From the NCBI RefSeq assembly GCF_042662225.1, contig NZ_JBHSYQ010000003.1, positions 1,860,001 through 1,924,000 on the forward strand: DNA of 64,000 nt. The letters are read 5' to 3'. Made by a program: the position numbers and the translations under genes. Below the pieces are notes generated by a model, which searched no databases, had not been told where the DNA came from, and saw only the letters and a list, made by a program, of their open reading frames with translations. Below, one piece after another: positions 49,390-58,041 of the stretch. Numbering within the stretch: position 1 is the first letter of the stretch; each line of letters begins with the position of its first letter. Source of the DNA: Nibribacter roseus (GTDB taxonomy: Bacteria; Bacteroidota; Bacteroidia; Cytophagales; Hymenobacteraceae).

Positions 49390-49716
49390 TTACCGCAGCT
49401 TCGGGTTGTTCTGGTGCCGGTCTTTATCTCGCTTGGTGCGCTTTTCCATTCCTTTGGCGAAGGCTTCAGTAAGGTTCACTCCAGTTTGGTTGGCCAGCGT
49501 CAGCAATACAAATAAAACGTCGGCCATTTCGGCACCTAAATCCACTTCCTCGTCACTCTTCTTGAACGACTGATCTCCGTACCGGCGGGCAATGATACGA
49601 GCCACTTCCCCCACTTCCTCGGTTAATATGGCCATATTAGTCAGCTCCGAGAAATACCGAACGCCTACTTCCTTGATCCAGGTATCTACTTCTTGTTGCG
49701 CCTGCTCTATCGTCAT
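49390..49716 (-). CDS. MazG-like nucleotide pyrophosphohydrolase
   Basis: The 108 residues contain the MazG-type metal motif, with EEVGEVARII at about 33-42 and EMADVLFVLL at about 63-72 (ExxE then ExxD). This all-alpha NTP pyrophosphatase class cleans up non-canonical nucleotides. The C-terminus is short and basic (KRTKRDKDRHQNNPKLR). It follows the Dtd gene on the same strand, separated by a palindrome flanked by phrase repeats. Confidence 0.9.
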   Translation of the reverse strand: MTIEQAQQEVDTWIKEVGVRYFSELTNMAILTEEVGEVARIIARRYGDQSFKKSDEEVDLGAEMADVLFVLLTLANQTGVNLTEAFAKGMEKRTKRDKDRHQNNPKLR

Positions 49717-49728
49717 TTTTAGAATTGT

Positions 49729-49765
49729 TGATTGTTAATTGTTGATTGTTTTTTGATCGTTAATT
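49729..49765. repeat. Degenerate tandem repeat, left arm (TTGATTGTTAATTG type)
   Basis: TTGTTGATTGTTAATTGTTG and further units are mirrored at 49886-49917. They bracket the 38-bp element at 49778-49840. Confidence 0.65.
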
Positions 49766-49777
49766 GCTGAATAATTA

Positions 49778-49840
49778 TTTTGACAACTTCCGTTCTTGGG
49801 TAAATTTTGTAAAAAGAGGCCAAAAACGGAAGTTGTCAAA
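49778..49840. repeat. 38-bp palindromic element with long outer arms
   Basis: The family-like core (49789-49828) is extended by outer arms TTTGACAACTTCCG and CGGAAGTTGTCAAA. It lies beyond the dtd stop and may end that transcript. Confidence 0.75.
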
Positions 49841-49885
49841 GACATGCTGCTAACTCTTATGATTGAAACCTACTTGGAAAGGAAT

Positions 49886-49917
49886 AACAATCAACAATAA
49901 GCAATCAACAATTAAAC
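49886..49917. repeat. Degenerate tandem repeat, right arm
   Basis: AACAATCAACAATAAGCAAT and further units are the inverted counterpart of 49729-49765. The repeat runs up to the stop of the dtd gene. Confidence 0.65.
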
Positions 49918-50369
49918 TACTCTCTATTTTGTGAATCAATGGTAATGGTGACGGGGCCGTCGTTCAACAGGCTTACCTTCATGTCAGCGCCAAAAATACC
50001 AGTGGGTATAGGTTTGCCTAAAGCACTCTGCAATAGAGTATGAAACTGCTCATACAACGGAATGGCAACGGCCGGCGGTGCGGCGTTAATGTAAGAGGGG
50101 CGGTTTCCTTTTTTAGTGTTGGCGTAAAGCGTGAACTGGCTGATTAGCAGAATTCCGCCGTTAACATCTTGCACACTCAGGTTCATTTTGTCATCAGCAT
50201 CAGAGAAAATACGCAGTTGGGTAATTTTTTTAGCCGTCCACTGTAAATCTTCAAGGGTGTCAGTAGGGGTGAAGCCTGCCAACACCAACAGCCCCGTTTC
50301 AATCTGCCCATTTACCTTTCCGTCAATGGTTACCGCTGCCTCTGTAACCCGCTGTAGTACTACCCGCAT
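49917..50369 (-). CDS. dtd: D-aminoacyl-tRNA deacylase
   Basis: Dtd removes D-amino acids and glycine mischarged on tRNA. The 150 residues have both active-site motifs, SQFTLY at 77-82 and NDGPVT at 136-141, and the N-terminal MRVVLQRVTEAAVTIDG. The domain is complete. It precedes the MazG-like gene in the same direction, so both may serve quality control, though the repeat block between them suggests separate transcripts. Confidence 0.97.
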   Translation of the reverse strand: MRVVLQRVTEAAVTIDGKVNGQIETGLLVLAGFTPTDTLEDLQWTAKKITQLRIFSDADDKMNLSVQDVNGGILLISQFTLYANTKKGNRPSYINAAPPAVAIPLYEQFHTLLQSALGKPIPTGIFGADMKVSLLNDGPVTITIDSQNRE

Positions 50370-50543
50370 GTATTTTAAAGTAAAATGAGGGGCTAAAGTA
50401 AGAAGAGTTAGGCAATCAAAGGCAAGAATATAATGGGGGCAGGGCGGAAATGAAAGGTGTCAGTTGGGGTGAACTTAGTTCTGTAGAGGCATTCGCGCCA
50501 GCACATTAGAAGAACAAATACATGGAAGCGCAGCTTTTTCCGT

Positions 50544-50551
50544 TATTTTTG
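50544..50551 (+). promoter_or_regulatory. Predicted -7 box (TATTTTTG)
   Basis: A TAnnTTTG match 44 bp upstream of the 901-residue gene. Confidence 0.5.
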
Positions 50552-50595
50552 TAAATCTTAACCTCCCGGCTTTTGCCCGGGGCTAAGTTTTCAGG

Positions 50596-53301
50596 ATGCC
50601 GAAAAAGACGATTCTCTTATTGTGTGGATTGGTGGTGCTGGTGGCGCTGGGTTTCTACGGCTTTTCTAAATGGTCAGAGGCACGCGCAAAAGTGGATCTT
50701 TGGACCTTGGTGCCCGATGATGCCGTTTTTGTGGTGGAAACTGATCATGCACCCCGTTTGGTAGAGCACCTGAAACGCACAGACCTCTGGGGCACCCTCA
50801 CCCAAACACCGTATGTGCTGCGCTTAGAAGACCAACTCACCCTGTTAGACAGTCTTTCCTCTGGCAGATCACAACTACGTAATTTCCTGGACCAAAAAAA
50901 TATTCTGATGTCTTTGCACGTGTTGGGCAAAGCAGAGCAGGAGCTGGTTTACTATGTGCCCGTAAATACGGTGGCCGAACACCGTTACGTACGCACATTG
51001 GTGGAGAACTTAGGCAAAGCCGATGAGTACAGGCTAGACACCCGCGACTATCAGGGTTACCAGATAACTGATGTCATCTCTGAGACAAACAATAATAACA
51101 ACCTTACTTACTTCAGCTACCATAATAATTTGGTGATCAGTGCCAGTTCTGTGCTGGTAGAAGAAATTGTCCGGAAAATAAATCGCGGGCAGCTGGAGTC
51201 GCCAGCCCAAGATTACAAAAACACCAACTACCTGAGCCAGCCCGATGTTTTTGCCAATGTATTTATAAACTACCGGCATTTACCGGATCTTCTGAATACC
51301 TTTCTGAAAGAAGACCTGCGAGACGATGTGAACATGCTTAGCAGCCTTTGCCGCAACAGCATGCTGGGTTTGAAAATACAGAACAACCGTCTGTTCCTGA
51401 ATGGCTTCTCAAACCCTGAAACGGTAGAAGGTGCCCTTTTCGGTCAAATGGATGGGCACAAACCCAAAAAGCTGATGCTGCGGGAGTTAGTGCCAGCCAG
51501 AGCAGCCCTGTTACTGCACATGGGGCTTGACCAAGTAGGGGCGCTTCGGCGGGAACCGGGTAAAGCGGCCGCCACCTTTATAGACACATTGGCGAACTCC
51601 TTTGCCGGCGAACTGGGTCTCTGTTATCTGGAGGCGCATGACATTCGTACCTCAGCCGAGAAAGTTTTGTTTGTGCAATCTGGTAACCCAGCGCTTTCGC
51701 AAACTATGCTGAACCGAATGCAGCCAGGCAACTCAGCCGGAACCCAGGAGAAGCACGGAGAGAATATTATACGGTTACTGACGGTGAAGGAATTGCCGCA
51801 GCAGCTGTTTGGTCCTATGTTCAAGGGCTTTGAACAAACCTACTACACCACCGTGCGCGACTACCTGCTCTTCACCGACGATGTAGCCACCATGCGCACG
51901 CTCCTGAATGATATTGACGTCGGAAAAGTGTGGAGCAAATCTGGAGCCATGGAGCCCATGCTGGAAGAAATGCAACAGGAGAACAATCTTGGGCTTTTCA
52001 TCAATACTCCCAATGCCTGGAATCTCTTGCTCCGGTCGGTTAACAAAGAAAGCCAAAGCAAGCTGATGGCAAATAATTCAGTCATCAAGAAGTTCAACTC
52101 CTTTACTTTTCAGTTCAGTGCCGCTGAAGACCAATATTATACTAGCATTATTTTGCGGCATCAGGAGGAATCTGGCGTTAAGGCAATTTTAGCCGACCAA
52201 GGGTTGTGGCAAATTGAAACCTTTGATCTGAAGTCGCAGCTGATTTCTAAACCTTTTCTAACCCAGCACCCCATTGACAAGAGCGATGAAGTAGTGGTGC
52301 AGGATTCGGCCTTTGTGCTACATGCCATTGGAGCACAGCAAGGCAAGCGGAATTGGTCAGATTCTCTCAGCAGCAAAGTGATTGGTTCTGTGCAGCAGTA
52401 TCCGTACGGGCCCAATGACCGCCTGACGTATTTCTTTGCTACCTCCAACAAAATTCATTGCGTAGACCGGAACGGCCGGGCCTTAGAAAATTTTCCATTC
52501 AATCTGGGGGACTCTACCCGTCTGCAGCACCTGAACGTTTTCGACTATGATAAAGCCAAAGATTACAGATTAGTGGTAGATGATGCCTTAGGCAATGTTT
52601 TCATCATGAACATGGAGGGAAACCTGCAGCAGGGGTGGGACCCCAAGCGTTTAGAAAGCAGGCTGGCGTCGGCTCCTCAGCATTTCAAGGTGAACGGCCG
52701 CAACGTGATTCTGGTAGTGTTGGAGAATGGCTACATCTATGCGTTTAACAATCAGGGCGAGGCTTATCCGGGTTTTCCTATTTACCTGAATACAAACCTT
52801 AAATCTGAAGTGTACGGCAGGGTGGGTATTTCTTTCCGTCGCTCAAACTTTACCTTGGTTACCCAGAGCGGAGAAGTTATCACCTTTGATTTAACCGGTG
52901 AGATTACAAAAAGGGAGCAGTTGGTTCGGCCAGACCGGCGGAGCGCCTTTAAAATGGTAGTTGAACCAAATGGCAAGTCCTATATCATTGCCCGTACTGA
53001 CCCTGGCCGGGTTGCCCTGTACAGCCAAGATCTGCGCCTGCTACTAGACCGCAGGTTTGTTACCTCATCGCCTAAAGAGGTGCAATTCTTCCATTTCGGG
53101 GGAGACAGGCAGCTGTATGTCGTCACAGAGACTGGCCCTGGGAAGGCCTATCTATTTGACGTACAGGCAAAATTACTGGGGAAAGATCCAATTGATACCC
53201 ACTTTCCGGTAAGTGTGCGGTATGATGAAGTAAAAAATCAATACACTGTTTTCTCAACTGACCAACAAGTGGTACAGAAGACAATTGTGCAGGGCAGGTA
53301 G
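50596..53301 (+). CDS. Large membrane-anchored hypothetical protein with C-terminal propeller-like region
   Basis: The 901 residues have one N-terminal membrane helix (about 5-23: TILLLCGLVVLVALGFYGFS) and then a mostly extracytoplasmic body. Residues 30-560 resemble DUF3352-type proteins, with VPDDAVFVVETDHAPRLVEH at the start. From about residue 590 repeats of the form KIHCVDRNGRALENFPFNLG, VFIMNMEGNLQQGWDPKR and YIYAFNNQGEAYPGFPIYL indicate a beta-propeller of roughly six blades. No enzymatic motif is seen. It may scaffold or sense in the periplasm. The start ATG 50596 gives MPKKT. Confidence 0.75.
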   Translation: MPKKTILLLCGLVVLVALGFYGFSKWSEARAKVDLWTLVPDDAVFVVETDHAPRLVEHLKRTDLWGTLTQTPYVLRLEDQLTLLDSLSSGRSQLRNFLDQKNILMSLHVLGKAEQELVYYVPVNTVAEHRYVRTLVENLGKADEYRLDTRDYQGYQITDVISETNNNNNLTYFSYHNNLVISASSVLVEEIVRKINRGQLESPAQDYKNTNYLSQPDVFANVFINYRHLPDLLNTFLKEDLRDDVNMLSSLCRNSMLGLKIQNNRLFLNGFSNPETVEGALFGQMDGHKPKKLMLRELVPARAALLLHMGLDQVGALRREPGKAAATFIDTLANSFAGELGLCYLEAHDIRTSAEKVLFVQSGNPALSQTMLNRMQPGNSAGTQEKHGENIIRLLTVKELPQQLFGPMFKGFEQTYYTTVRDYLLFTDDVATMRTLLNDIDVGKVWSKSGAMEPMLEEMQQENNLGLFINTPNAWNLLLRSVNKESQSKLMANNSVIKKFNSFTFQFSAAEDQYYTSIILRHQEESGVKAILADQGLWQIETFDLKSQLISKPFLTQHPIDKSDEVVVQDSAFVLHAIGAQQGKRNWSDSLSSKVIGSVQQYPYGPNDRLTYFFATSNKIHCVDRNGRALENFPFNLGDSTRLQHLNVFDYDKAKDYRLVVDDALGNVFIMNMEGNLQQGWDPKRLESRLASAPQHFKVNGRNVILVVLENGYIYAFNNQGEAYPGFPIYLNTNLKSEVYGRVGISFRRSNFTLVTQSGEVITFDLTGEITKREQLVRPDRRSAFKMVVEPNGKSYIIARTDPGRVALYSQDLRLLLDRRFVTSSPKEVQFFHFGGDRQLYVVTETGPGKAYLFDVQAKLLGKDPIDTHFPVSVRYDEVKNQYTVFSTDQQVVQKTIVQGR

Positions 53302-53380
53302 TATTTGTAGGGGTTTTCAAAGGTAAAATGTCCACTTCCCCCTTTAGTTTCATGCATAGCGGTTTCCCTGACCTCATTCA

Positions 53381-53417
53381 TTTCTAGCCTGTTTTGCGCA
53401 AAACAAGCCTAAAACAG
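53381..53417. repeat. 38-bp palindromic element
   Basis: TTTCTAGCCTGTTTTGC, then GCAAAACAAGCCTAAAACAG, 80 bp after the preceding stop. Confidence 0.75.
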
Positions 53418-53504
53418 CATCTTCCATGAACATCTATTTCAAGTGAATGTGACTGTGTAAAATTTTTTTTTCAAAAAATTACGTGTACATACATTAATTG
53501 TTTA

Positions 53505-53512
53505 TACATTTG
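53505..53512 (+). promoter_or_regulatory. Predicted -7 box (TACATTTG) for the yceI-like gene
   Basis: An exact TAnnTTTG match 32 bp upstream of the start, in an AT-rich stretch. Confidence 0.55.
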
Positions 53513-53544
53513 CATCGTCATTAACATTAAGACACAAAAAGAAA

Positions 53545-54135
53545 ATGAAACTTAGAAACACAGTAGTAGCAGTGTTGGCAATGCTGGTAGTATTTGCCTT
53601 TGCTGGAAAAGGAGTTGATTACAAAGTGGTGAAAAACCAGTCAAAAGTTACCTGGACGGGTAGCAAAGTAACTGGTACACACACTGGTGGCATAAGCATA
53701 GCCGATGGAAAACTGAACAGCGACGGAAAAAACATTCTGGGCGGTTACTTTGAGATCGACATGAACACTATTACCGTAACTGACATTACTGACAAAGAAA
53801 TGAACGGTAATTTAGTAGGCCACTTGAAGTCTGATGATTTCTTTGGAACCAGCAAGTACGGTAAGTCTACTTTGGTGATCAATAAAGTAACTCCAGCCGG
53901 TAAAGGTAAAGTAGTGGTGAATGGTGATTTAACCATCAAAGGAATTAAGCACCCCATCACTTTCCCGGCAACTGTACAGCATGTGGGTAACCAAATCAAA
54001 GCTAACGCTGACATCAAAATCGACAGAACCAAGTATGACATTAAATACGGTTCAGGCAGCTTCTTTGACAACCTAGGTGATAAAGCCATCAGCAACGAGT
54101 TTGTGCTGAACGTAAACCTGGTAGCCCAGAAATAA
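53545..54135 (+). CDS. YceI-family periplasmic lipid-binding protein
   Basis: The 196 residues start with a signal peptide (MKLRNTVVAVLAMLVVFAFA, cleaved near AGKG). The YceI lipocalin-like barrel follows: KVTWTGSKVTGTHTGGISIA, NLVGHLKSDDFFGTSKYGKS, and GDLTIKGIKHPITFPATV. Members bind polyprenyl or fatty-acyl chains in the periplasm, but the ligand here is unknown. It is convergent with corA, sharing one terminator. Confidence 0.95.
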   Translation: MKLRNTVVAVLAMLVVFAFAGKGVDYKVVKNQSKVTWTGSKVTGTHTGGISIADGKLNSDGKNILGGYFEIDMNTITVTDITDKEMNGNLVGHLKSDDFFGTSKYGKSTLVINKVTPAGKGKVVVNGDLTIKGIKHPITFPATVQHVGNQIKANADIKIDRTKYDIKYGSGSFFDNLGDKAISNEFVLNVNLVAQK

Positions 54136-54180
54136 TTTAATTGACCACTGCTGGCGTTTGATCAGTAATGGTCAATTTAC

Positions 54181-54230
54181 AAGGCGTTTTGGGTCTGTTT
54201 TAAGCAAAACAGACCCAAAACGCCTTTATT
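54181..54230. terminator. Shared yceI/corA terminator formed by a 38-bp palindrome
   Basis: A perfect 21-bp stem (54181-54201 with 54206-54226) has an AAGC loop. It carries compensated changes GTTTTGGGTCTG / CAGACCCAAAAC and is followed by TTT; the right end touches the corA TAA. Confidence 0.9.
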
Positions 54231-55353
54231 CGTTATTGGTAAGCCAGCCTTTTCGGTAAAAATAGTATACCATACCGCATACTACCACAGCCATAAAACC
54301 AAGCAAGGTAACATAGCCGTACGGTTGGTACAACTCCGGCATGTTCAGCGGATTCACGTTGCCGTCCAGACCTTCGCGGGAGAAGTTCATGCCGTAAAGA
54401 CCTACAATAAAGCTTAAGGGAATGAAGATGGTAGAGATGATGGTGAGCACTTTCATGACCTCGTTCAGGCGGTTGCTCACGTTAGAGAGGTACAGGTCTG
54501 AAAGGCTGCTGGTGGTTTCTTTGTAGTTGTCTACCAGATCCATAAGCTGAATGGAGTGGTCGTAAACGTCTTTGAAGTAAATCTTTAATTCTGCCGGAAT
54601 AATATCCTCCTCCATGCGCAGGAGCTCGTTGATCTTGTCCCGCTCCGGCCATACAATGCGGCGTACTTTTACCACCTCACGTTTTAAGTTTAGAATCTGG
54701 CCCAGCAGTTTTTTATTCGGATTGTCGAACAGGCAGTCTTCCAGCTCCTCGGCATAGTCGCCAATTTTAGCCATGGCCGGGAAATAATAGTCCATCACCA
54801 CATCTAGTATGCCGTACGTGAGGTACATGACCGGCCGTTTCCGGATAGTACCTTTACCTATGCGCATTCTTTCGCGCAGCACCTCCAGGCAGTCTACGTA
54901 GTCGCTTTGCAGTGTGAGTACATAGTTGGGTCCTGTGAACAGAGACAGTTGTCGGTCCTCTAACTGGTGCTGCTCATTAAAGTCTATCATGCGCGAGACA
55001 ATGAACAACCGGCCGCTTTCCTCCTCTACCTTTGGGCGCTGGTACTCATTCAGCACGTCTTCCATCTGCAGCGGGTGAATCTGAAAATCTGTTGTTATCT
55101 GCTCTAGTAGCGCAATGTCAGCGTAGCCCCGCACATCAATCCAATGTTTTACCTCTGGGTGTGCCCTGAAAGCAGCTAACAACTCAGGGTAAGAAGAGTA
55201 CTCCTGCTCATGAAAAAAATCATGGGCATATGAAAACAAGAACAGACGCGGAGCAAAGGCGGTATCGGGTACCGAAAGGGTGCCGGGCCGCTGACCAACT
55301 TTTCTTTTAAGGGTATTTTTTCGGAGGGCTTTGTGCAGGGTAGAGTCGGTCAT
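54226..55353 (-). CDS. corA: CorA-family magnesium/cobalt transporter
   Basis: From ATG 55353 the 375 residues form the long cytoplasmic funnel (about 1-300) and two C-terminal helices. The signature GMN is at 321-323 in YGMNFSREGLDGN, and the final FYRKGWL is basic as usual. QMEDVLNEYQRPKVEEE and DLYLSNVSNRLNEVMKVLT are typical. The longer frame from 55440 is not supported by homology to family starts. It imports Mg2+ or Co2+ as a pentamer. Confidence 0.95.
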   Translation of the reverse strand: MTDSTLHKALRKNTLKRKVGQRPGTLSVPDTAFAPRLFLFSYAHDFFHEQEYSSYPELLAAFRAHPEVKHWIDVRGYADIALLEQITTDFQIHPLQMEDVLNEYQRPKVEEESGRLFIVSRMIDFNEQHQLEDRQLSLFTGPNYVLTLQSDYVDCLEVLRERMRIGKGTIRKRPVMYLTYGILDVVMDYYFPAMAKIGDYAEELEDCLFDNPNKKLLGQILNLKREVVKVRRIVWPERDKINELLRMEEDIIPAELKIYFKDVYDHSIQLMDLVDNYKETTSSLSDLYLSNVSNRLNEVMKVLTIISTIFIPLSFIVGLYGMNFSREGLDGNVNPLNMPELYQPYGYVTLLGFMAVVVCGMVYYFYRKGWLTNNE

Positions 55354-55578
55354 GGAGCGGTTAGAGGTAATAAGCTTTTCCTGTAGGTGCAGATAAACTG
55401 GTGTTATGCAGGCACGCTGCGGGAAAGTACGCAAAAACATAAAATAGTTGCCAGTTTTAGATTCAGGATGTTCAAAAGGAAGTTTGACTGCAGGTGAGTC
55501 TGCATAGAACTCTACCTGAACGCCCTCGTACTACATATAAGCCTGAGGTAAAGGCACTTTATCTAAAGTTTTAGCAAT

Positions 55579-56280
55579 ATGAGCGAGAAAGACCCAATCA
55601 AAAACCCGGTAGAGCGACTAAAGACTGCCGCCACAGGCATGATGAGCAATATAAAAACTAAAACCGTGGGTGAAGCGGGTGAACAACCTACACCCGGAAT
55701 TGTAGATGCCGATACGCTAAACGCTGTTACGGAAGGCTGGCCGGCCATGGCGCAGAAAAGCAAAGAGCAGATGATGGAGAAATACGGTCCGCCAAACGAG
55801 GCCATTCCTAGCCGGTTGATCTGGTATAACAATGGACCCTGGAAGCGCACCATTGTATACCGAGATGAGATCCCCCATAATTTTCCACAGCCGCACTCAG
55901 ACACTTTGGAGCAGGTAATAGATTACCACGTGCCTATTGAGAAGTTCACAGAACTAGCCAAGTTTGACGGCAGCGTGATTGTGGAACGTACCAAAGGAGA
56001 AATATCGGCGCGTTGTGATATGGAAGCGGCCAATATTCTGGCCCTAAACCTAATGCATGAAATTGTAACCGGAAAGCTTACCGCTGAGCAAGCCCGTGAG
56101 AAGTACTCTGAAGTAACAGCCGCCTTCGTGATGAACCGCCCCGCCCCATATGCTGAAAAGCTGCAGTTTGAACTGCCAAAAGGCAACACCATGGACGTAG
56201 ACGAAGTCACTTTTACGGATGAACTGATGAATCAGGTAAAAGAGAAAGTAAAAGATATTACAGGGCAGAACAATGATTGA
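55579..56280 (+). CDS. Conserved-looking hypothetical protein
   Basis: The 233 residues are soluble, with no signal peptide. An acidic and basic N-terminal tail (1-45) precedes a folded region with GWPAMAQKSKEQMMEKYGPP, GPWKRTIVYRDEIPHNFPQP and MEAANILALNLMHEIVTGKL. Names are not assignable. The frame is clearly coding and ends at its own terminator, 20 bp later. Confidence 0.7.
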   Translation: MSEKDPIKNPVERLKTAATGMMSNIKTKTVGEAGEQPTPGIVDADTLNAVTEGWPAMAQKSKEQMMEKYGPPNEAIPSRLIWYNNGPWKRTIVYRDEIPHNFPQPHSDTLEQVIDYHVPIEKFTELAKFDGSVIVERTKGEISARCDMEAANILALNLMHEIVTGKLTAEQAREKYSEVTAAFVMNRPAPYAEKLQFELPKGNTMDVDEVTFTDELMNQVKEKVKDITGQNND

Positions 56281-56298
56281 TACATTATAATCAGAAAT

Positions 56299-56334
56299 AA
56301 AAAAAGCCCCAACCTTGCAAGGCTGGGGCTTTTA
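56299..56334. terminator. Bidirectional terminator
   Basis: AAAAGCCCCAACC and GGCTGGGGCTTTT form a 13-bp stem with one mismatch and a 6-nt loop, flanked by A and T runs, between convergent genes. Confidence 0.85.
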
Positions 56335-56355
56335 CTTTAAAGTAGCCAATTAGGG

Positions 56356-56949
56356 CTATTGATTCCCTAAGCTTCCGAAGTTCTCAAATTGCTCTGCTAT
56401 CTGCTGTGCCATACTAGTGCGCACTTCTACCGTCAGTCGGCAATCTAGCTGAAAATCTTGCTCGCGGACAGGCAGGTCAAAATCTTTCACTATCCTCATA
56501 ATATCGTTCATTTGCTCGTAAGCAAACTGCACCGTCACAAAGGTTGTTTCGTGGCGTTCCTCAATTTCGGCTTGGGTCAGGGCATCAGCGGTGGCAGTTC
56601 TATAGGCATGTATCAACCCTCCCACGCCCAGCTTAGTGCCACCAAAATAGCGGATCACCACCACCAATACATTACTTAAACCAGCAGATTTTATTTGACC
56701 CATTATCGGGTCACCAGCTGAATGGTTGGGCTCACCGTCGTCGTTGGCGCGGTAAAGAGCTTTGTCTGCTCCCAGTAAATAAGCATAGCAATGGTGGCGG
56801 GCATCAAAATACTCCTTCCGCAGGGCCTGCAGAACTTCTTTGACTTCTTCCTCTGAACGGACCGGATAGGCCTTGGCGATAAACTTGCTGCCTTTCTCTT
56901 TGTACAGCCCCTCCACGGGCGCGACAATGGTGCGGTAGGTGTCCTCCAT
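56356..56949 (-). CDS. YigZ/IMPACT family protein
   Basis: From ATG 56949 (MEDTYRTIVAPVEG) the 197 residues show the IMPACT N-domain: GSKFIAKAYPVRSEEEVKEV, DDGEPNHSAGDPIMGQI and VVIRYFGGTKLGVGGLIHAY. The short C-terminal domain follows. The family is linked to translation control or peptide cleavage but has no settled bacterial role. The upstream ATG at 56958 falls in the promoter box, so it is not used. Confidence 0.93.
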   Translation of the reverse strand: MEDTYRTIVAPVEGLYKEKGSKFIAKAYPVRSEEEVKEVLQALRKEYFDARHHCYAYLLGADKALYRANDDGEPNHSAGDPIMGQIKSAGLSNVLVVVIRYFGGTKLGVGGLIHAYRTATADALTQAEIEERHETTFVTVQFAYEQMNDIMRIVKDFDLPVREQDFQLDCRLTVEVRTSMAQQIAEQFENFGSLGNQ

Positions 56950-56955
56950 GTAAGG

Positions 56956-56963
56956 CAAAGATA
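56956..56963 (-). promoter_or_regulatory. Predicted -7 box (TATCTTTG) for yigZ, close to its start
   Basis: The box ends 6 nt before the chosen ATG, so the transcript would be leaderless or nearly so. Confidence 0.5.
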
Positions 56964-56991
56964 AGAAGCTTTCAGAAAAACCAGAGACTGC

Positions 56992-57030
56992 CGTTTTTGG
57001 CCTGTTTTTTTAAAAGTAAGTCTAAAACAG
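56992..57030. repeat. 38-bp palindromic element containing a stop codon
   Basis: CCGTTTTTGGCCTGTTTTTT, then TAAAAGTAAGTCTAAAACAG. Its right arm read on the minus strand (CTGTTTTAGAC) gives the last codons Leu-Phe and the TAG stop of the DMT transporter. Confidence 0.8.
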
Positions 57031-57927
57031 AATCTGCACCACTTCCTGATAAGAAATGAGAAGCAGGGCCGTAACGGCCAGCAGTAAACCAAACCAACCC
57101 GACTTGGTCAGTCGCTCCTTGAAAAACAGCATACCACCCAGTGTGGCCACTAGAATAATGCCTATGTTGTTAACAGGGTACAGAAAAGCTCCGTCGTTCT
57201 GGAAAGCGGAGAGGGCTTTCACCAAAAAATAGATAGAAAAGAAGTTTGGTATACCCAGGCCAATGCCAGCCACTAAATTCTTCTTCTCAAACGGCACCTT
57301 TTTTACAATAACTTGGTACAACAACACCAACGAACCGATGGCAGCCGAGGCGGCAAAGGTAGAGATGGTGAAGGCTCCAGCCTGTTCAGGTTGTAACAGC
57401 TGATCATTGGTGTAATTGATGATAACATCTCCCGCGCCCGCGGAAAAGAAGACTATAACTGGCAGTGCCCAGTCCATTAGGCTAAGAGAGCCAACTTCTT
57501 CGGTTTTGCTTCTGCGCGAAGTAACTACAATGGCCACTAAGGCCAGCGCCATGCCCAGGTAGTTCAGGAAAGTATAATCTTTGAGCGTATTCTGTAAAAT
57601 GAGCAGACTGAACAGCACCGGAATGACCAATGAGGTTTTCATGGCTACCGTGGCCGCTGAAACACCAATGCGTTGCGTGGTGATGGCAATCAAATAAAAG
57701 CCGCCAATAAAAAGAGAGCCCAGCAGCCAGCTAGCCCACATCCAACTGGCACCAATATTCTGAGTAATTATTGGCAGCGCCGATTGATCAAACAAAGCCC
57801 CCGTGAAAAGACAGATCACGTAGTTGATCACAATGGCTTGAAACGTGCGGATGCGGTACACCTGGTACAGTTTAAAAATAAACACCAGCAACGCGTTAAA
57901 CAGAATGCAAAGAATAAGGTAAAGCAT
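57022..57927 (-). CDS. EamA/DMT-superfamily transporter
   Basis: The 301 residues from MLYLILCILFNALLVFIFKL form ten membrane helices in two EamA-like halves, with TQRIGVSAATVAMKTSLVIP at the end of the first half and FLYPVNNIGIILVATLGGML in the second. Both fit the drug/metabolite transporter superfamily. Substrate unknown. A -7 box TATCTTTG at 57948-57955 on the minus strand supports this start over one at 57993. The gene is divergent from the sugar cluster. Confidence 0.88.
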   Translation of the reverse strand: MLYLILCILFNALLVFIFKLYQVYRIRTFQAIVINYVICLFTGALFDQSALPIITQNIGASWMWASWLLGSLFIGGFYLIAITTQRIGVSAATVAMKTSLVIPVLFSLLILQNTLKDYTFLNYLGMALALVAIVVTSRRSKTEEVGSLSLMDWALPVIVFFSAGAGDVIINYTNDQLLQPEQAGAFTISTFAASAAIGSLVLLYQVIVKKVPFEKKNLVAGIGLGIPNFFSIYFLVKALSAFQNDGAFLYPVNNIGIILVATLGGMLFFKERLTKSGWFGLLLAVTALLLISYQEVVQILF

Positions 57928-57947
57928 ACTTTCTAGAAAAAGGGCAG

Positions 57948-57955
57948 CAAAGATA
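57948..57955 (-). promoter_or_regulatory. Predicted -7 box (TATCTTTG) for the DMT transporter
   Basis: A minus-strand TAnnTTTG match 21 bp upstream of the chosen start. Confidence 0.5.
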
Positions 57956-58041
57956 CCAAAAGGAATGGCATACACTGTGTTTTTGCAACACATGCTGCGT
58001 TAGCTGTCACCATTCCGGCAGGTTTACGTAACTTCGGGCAC

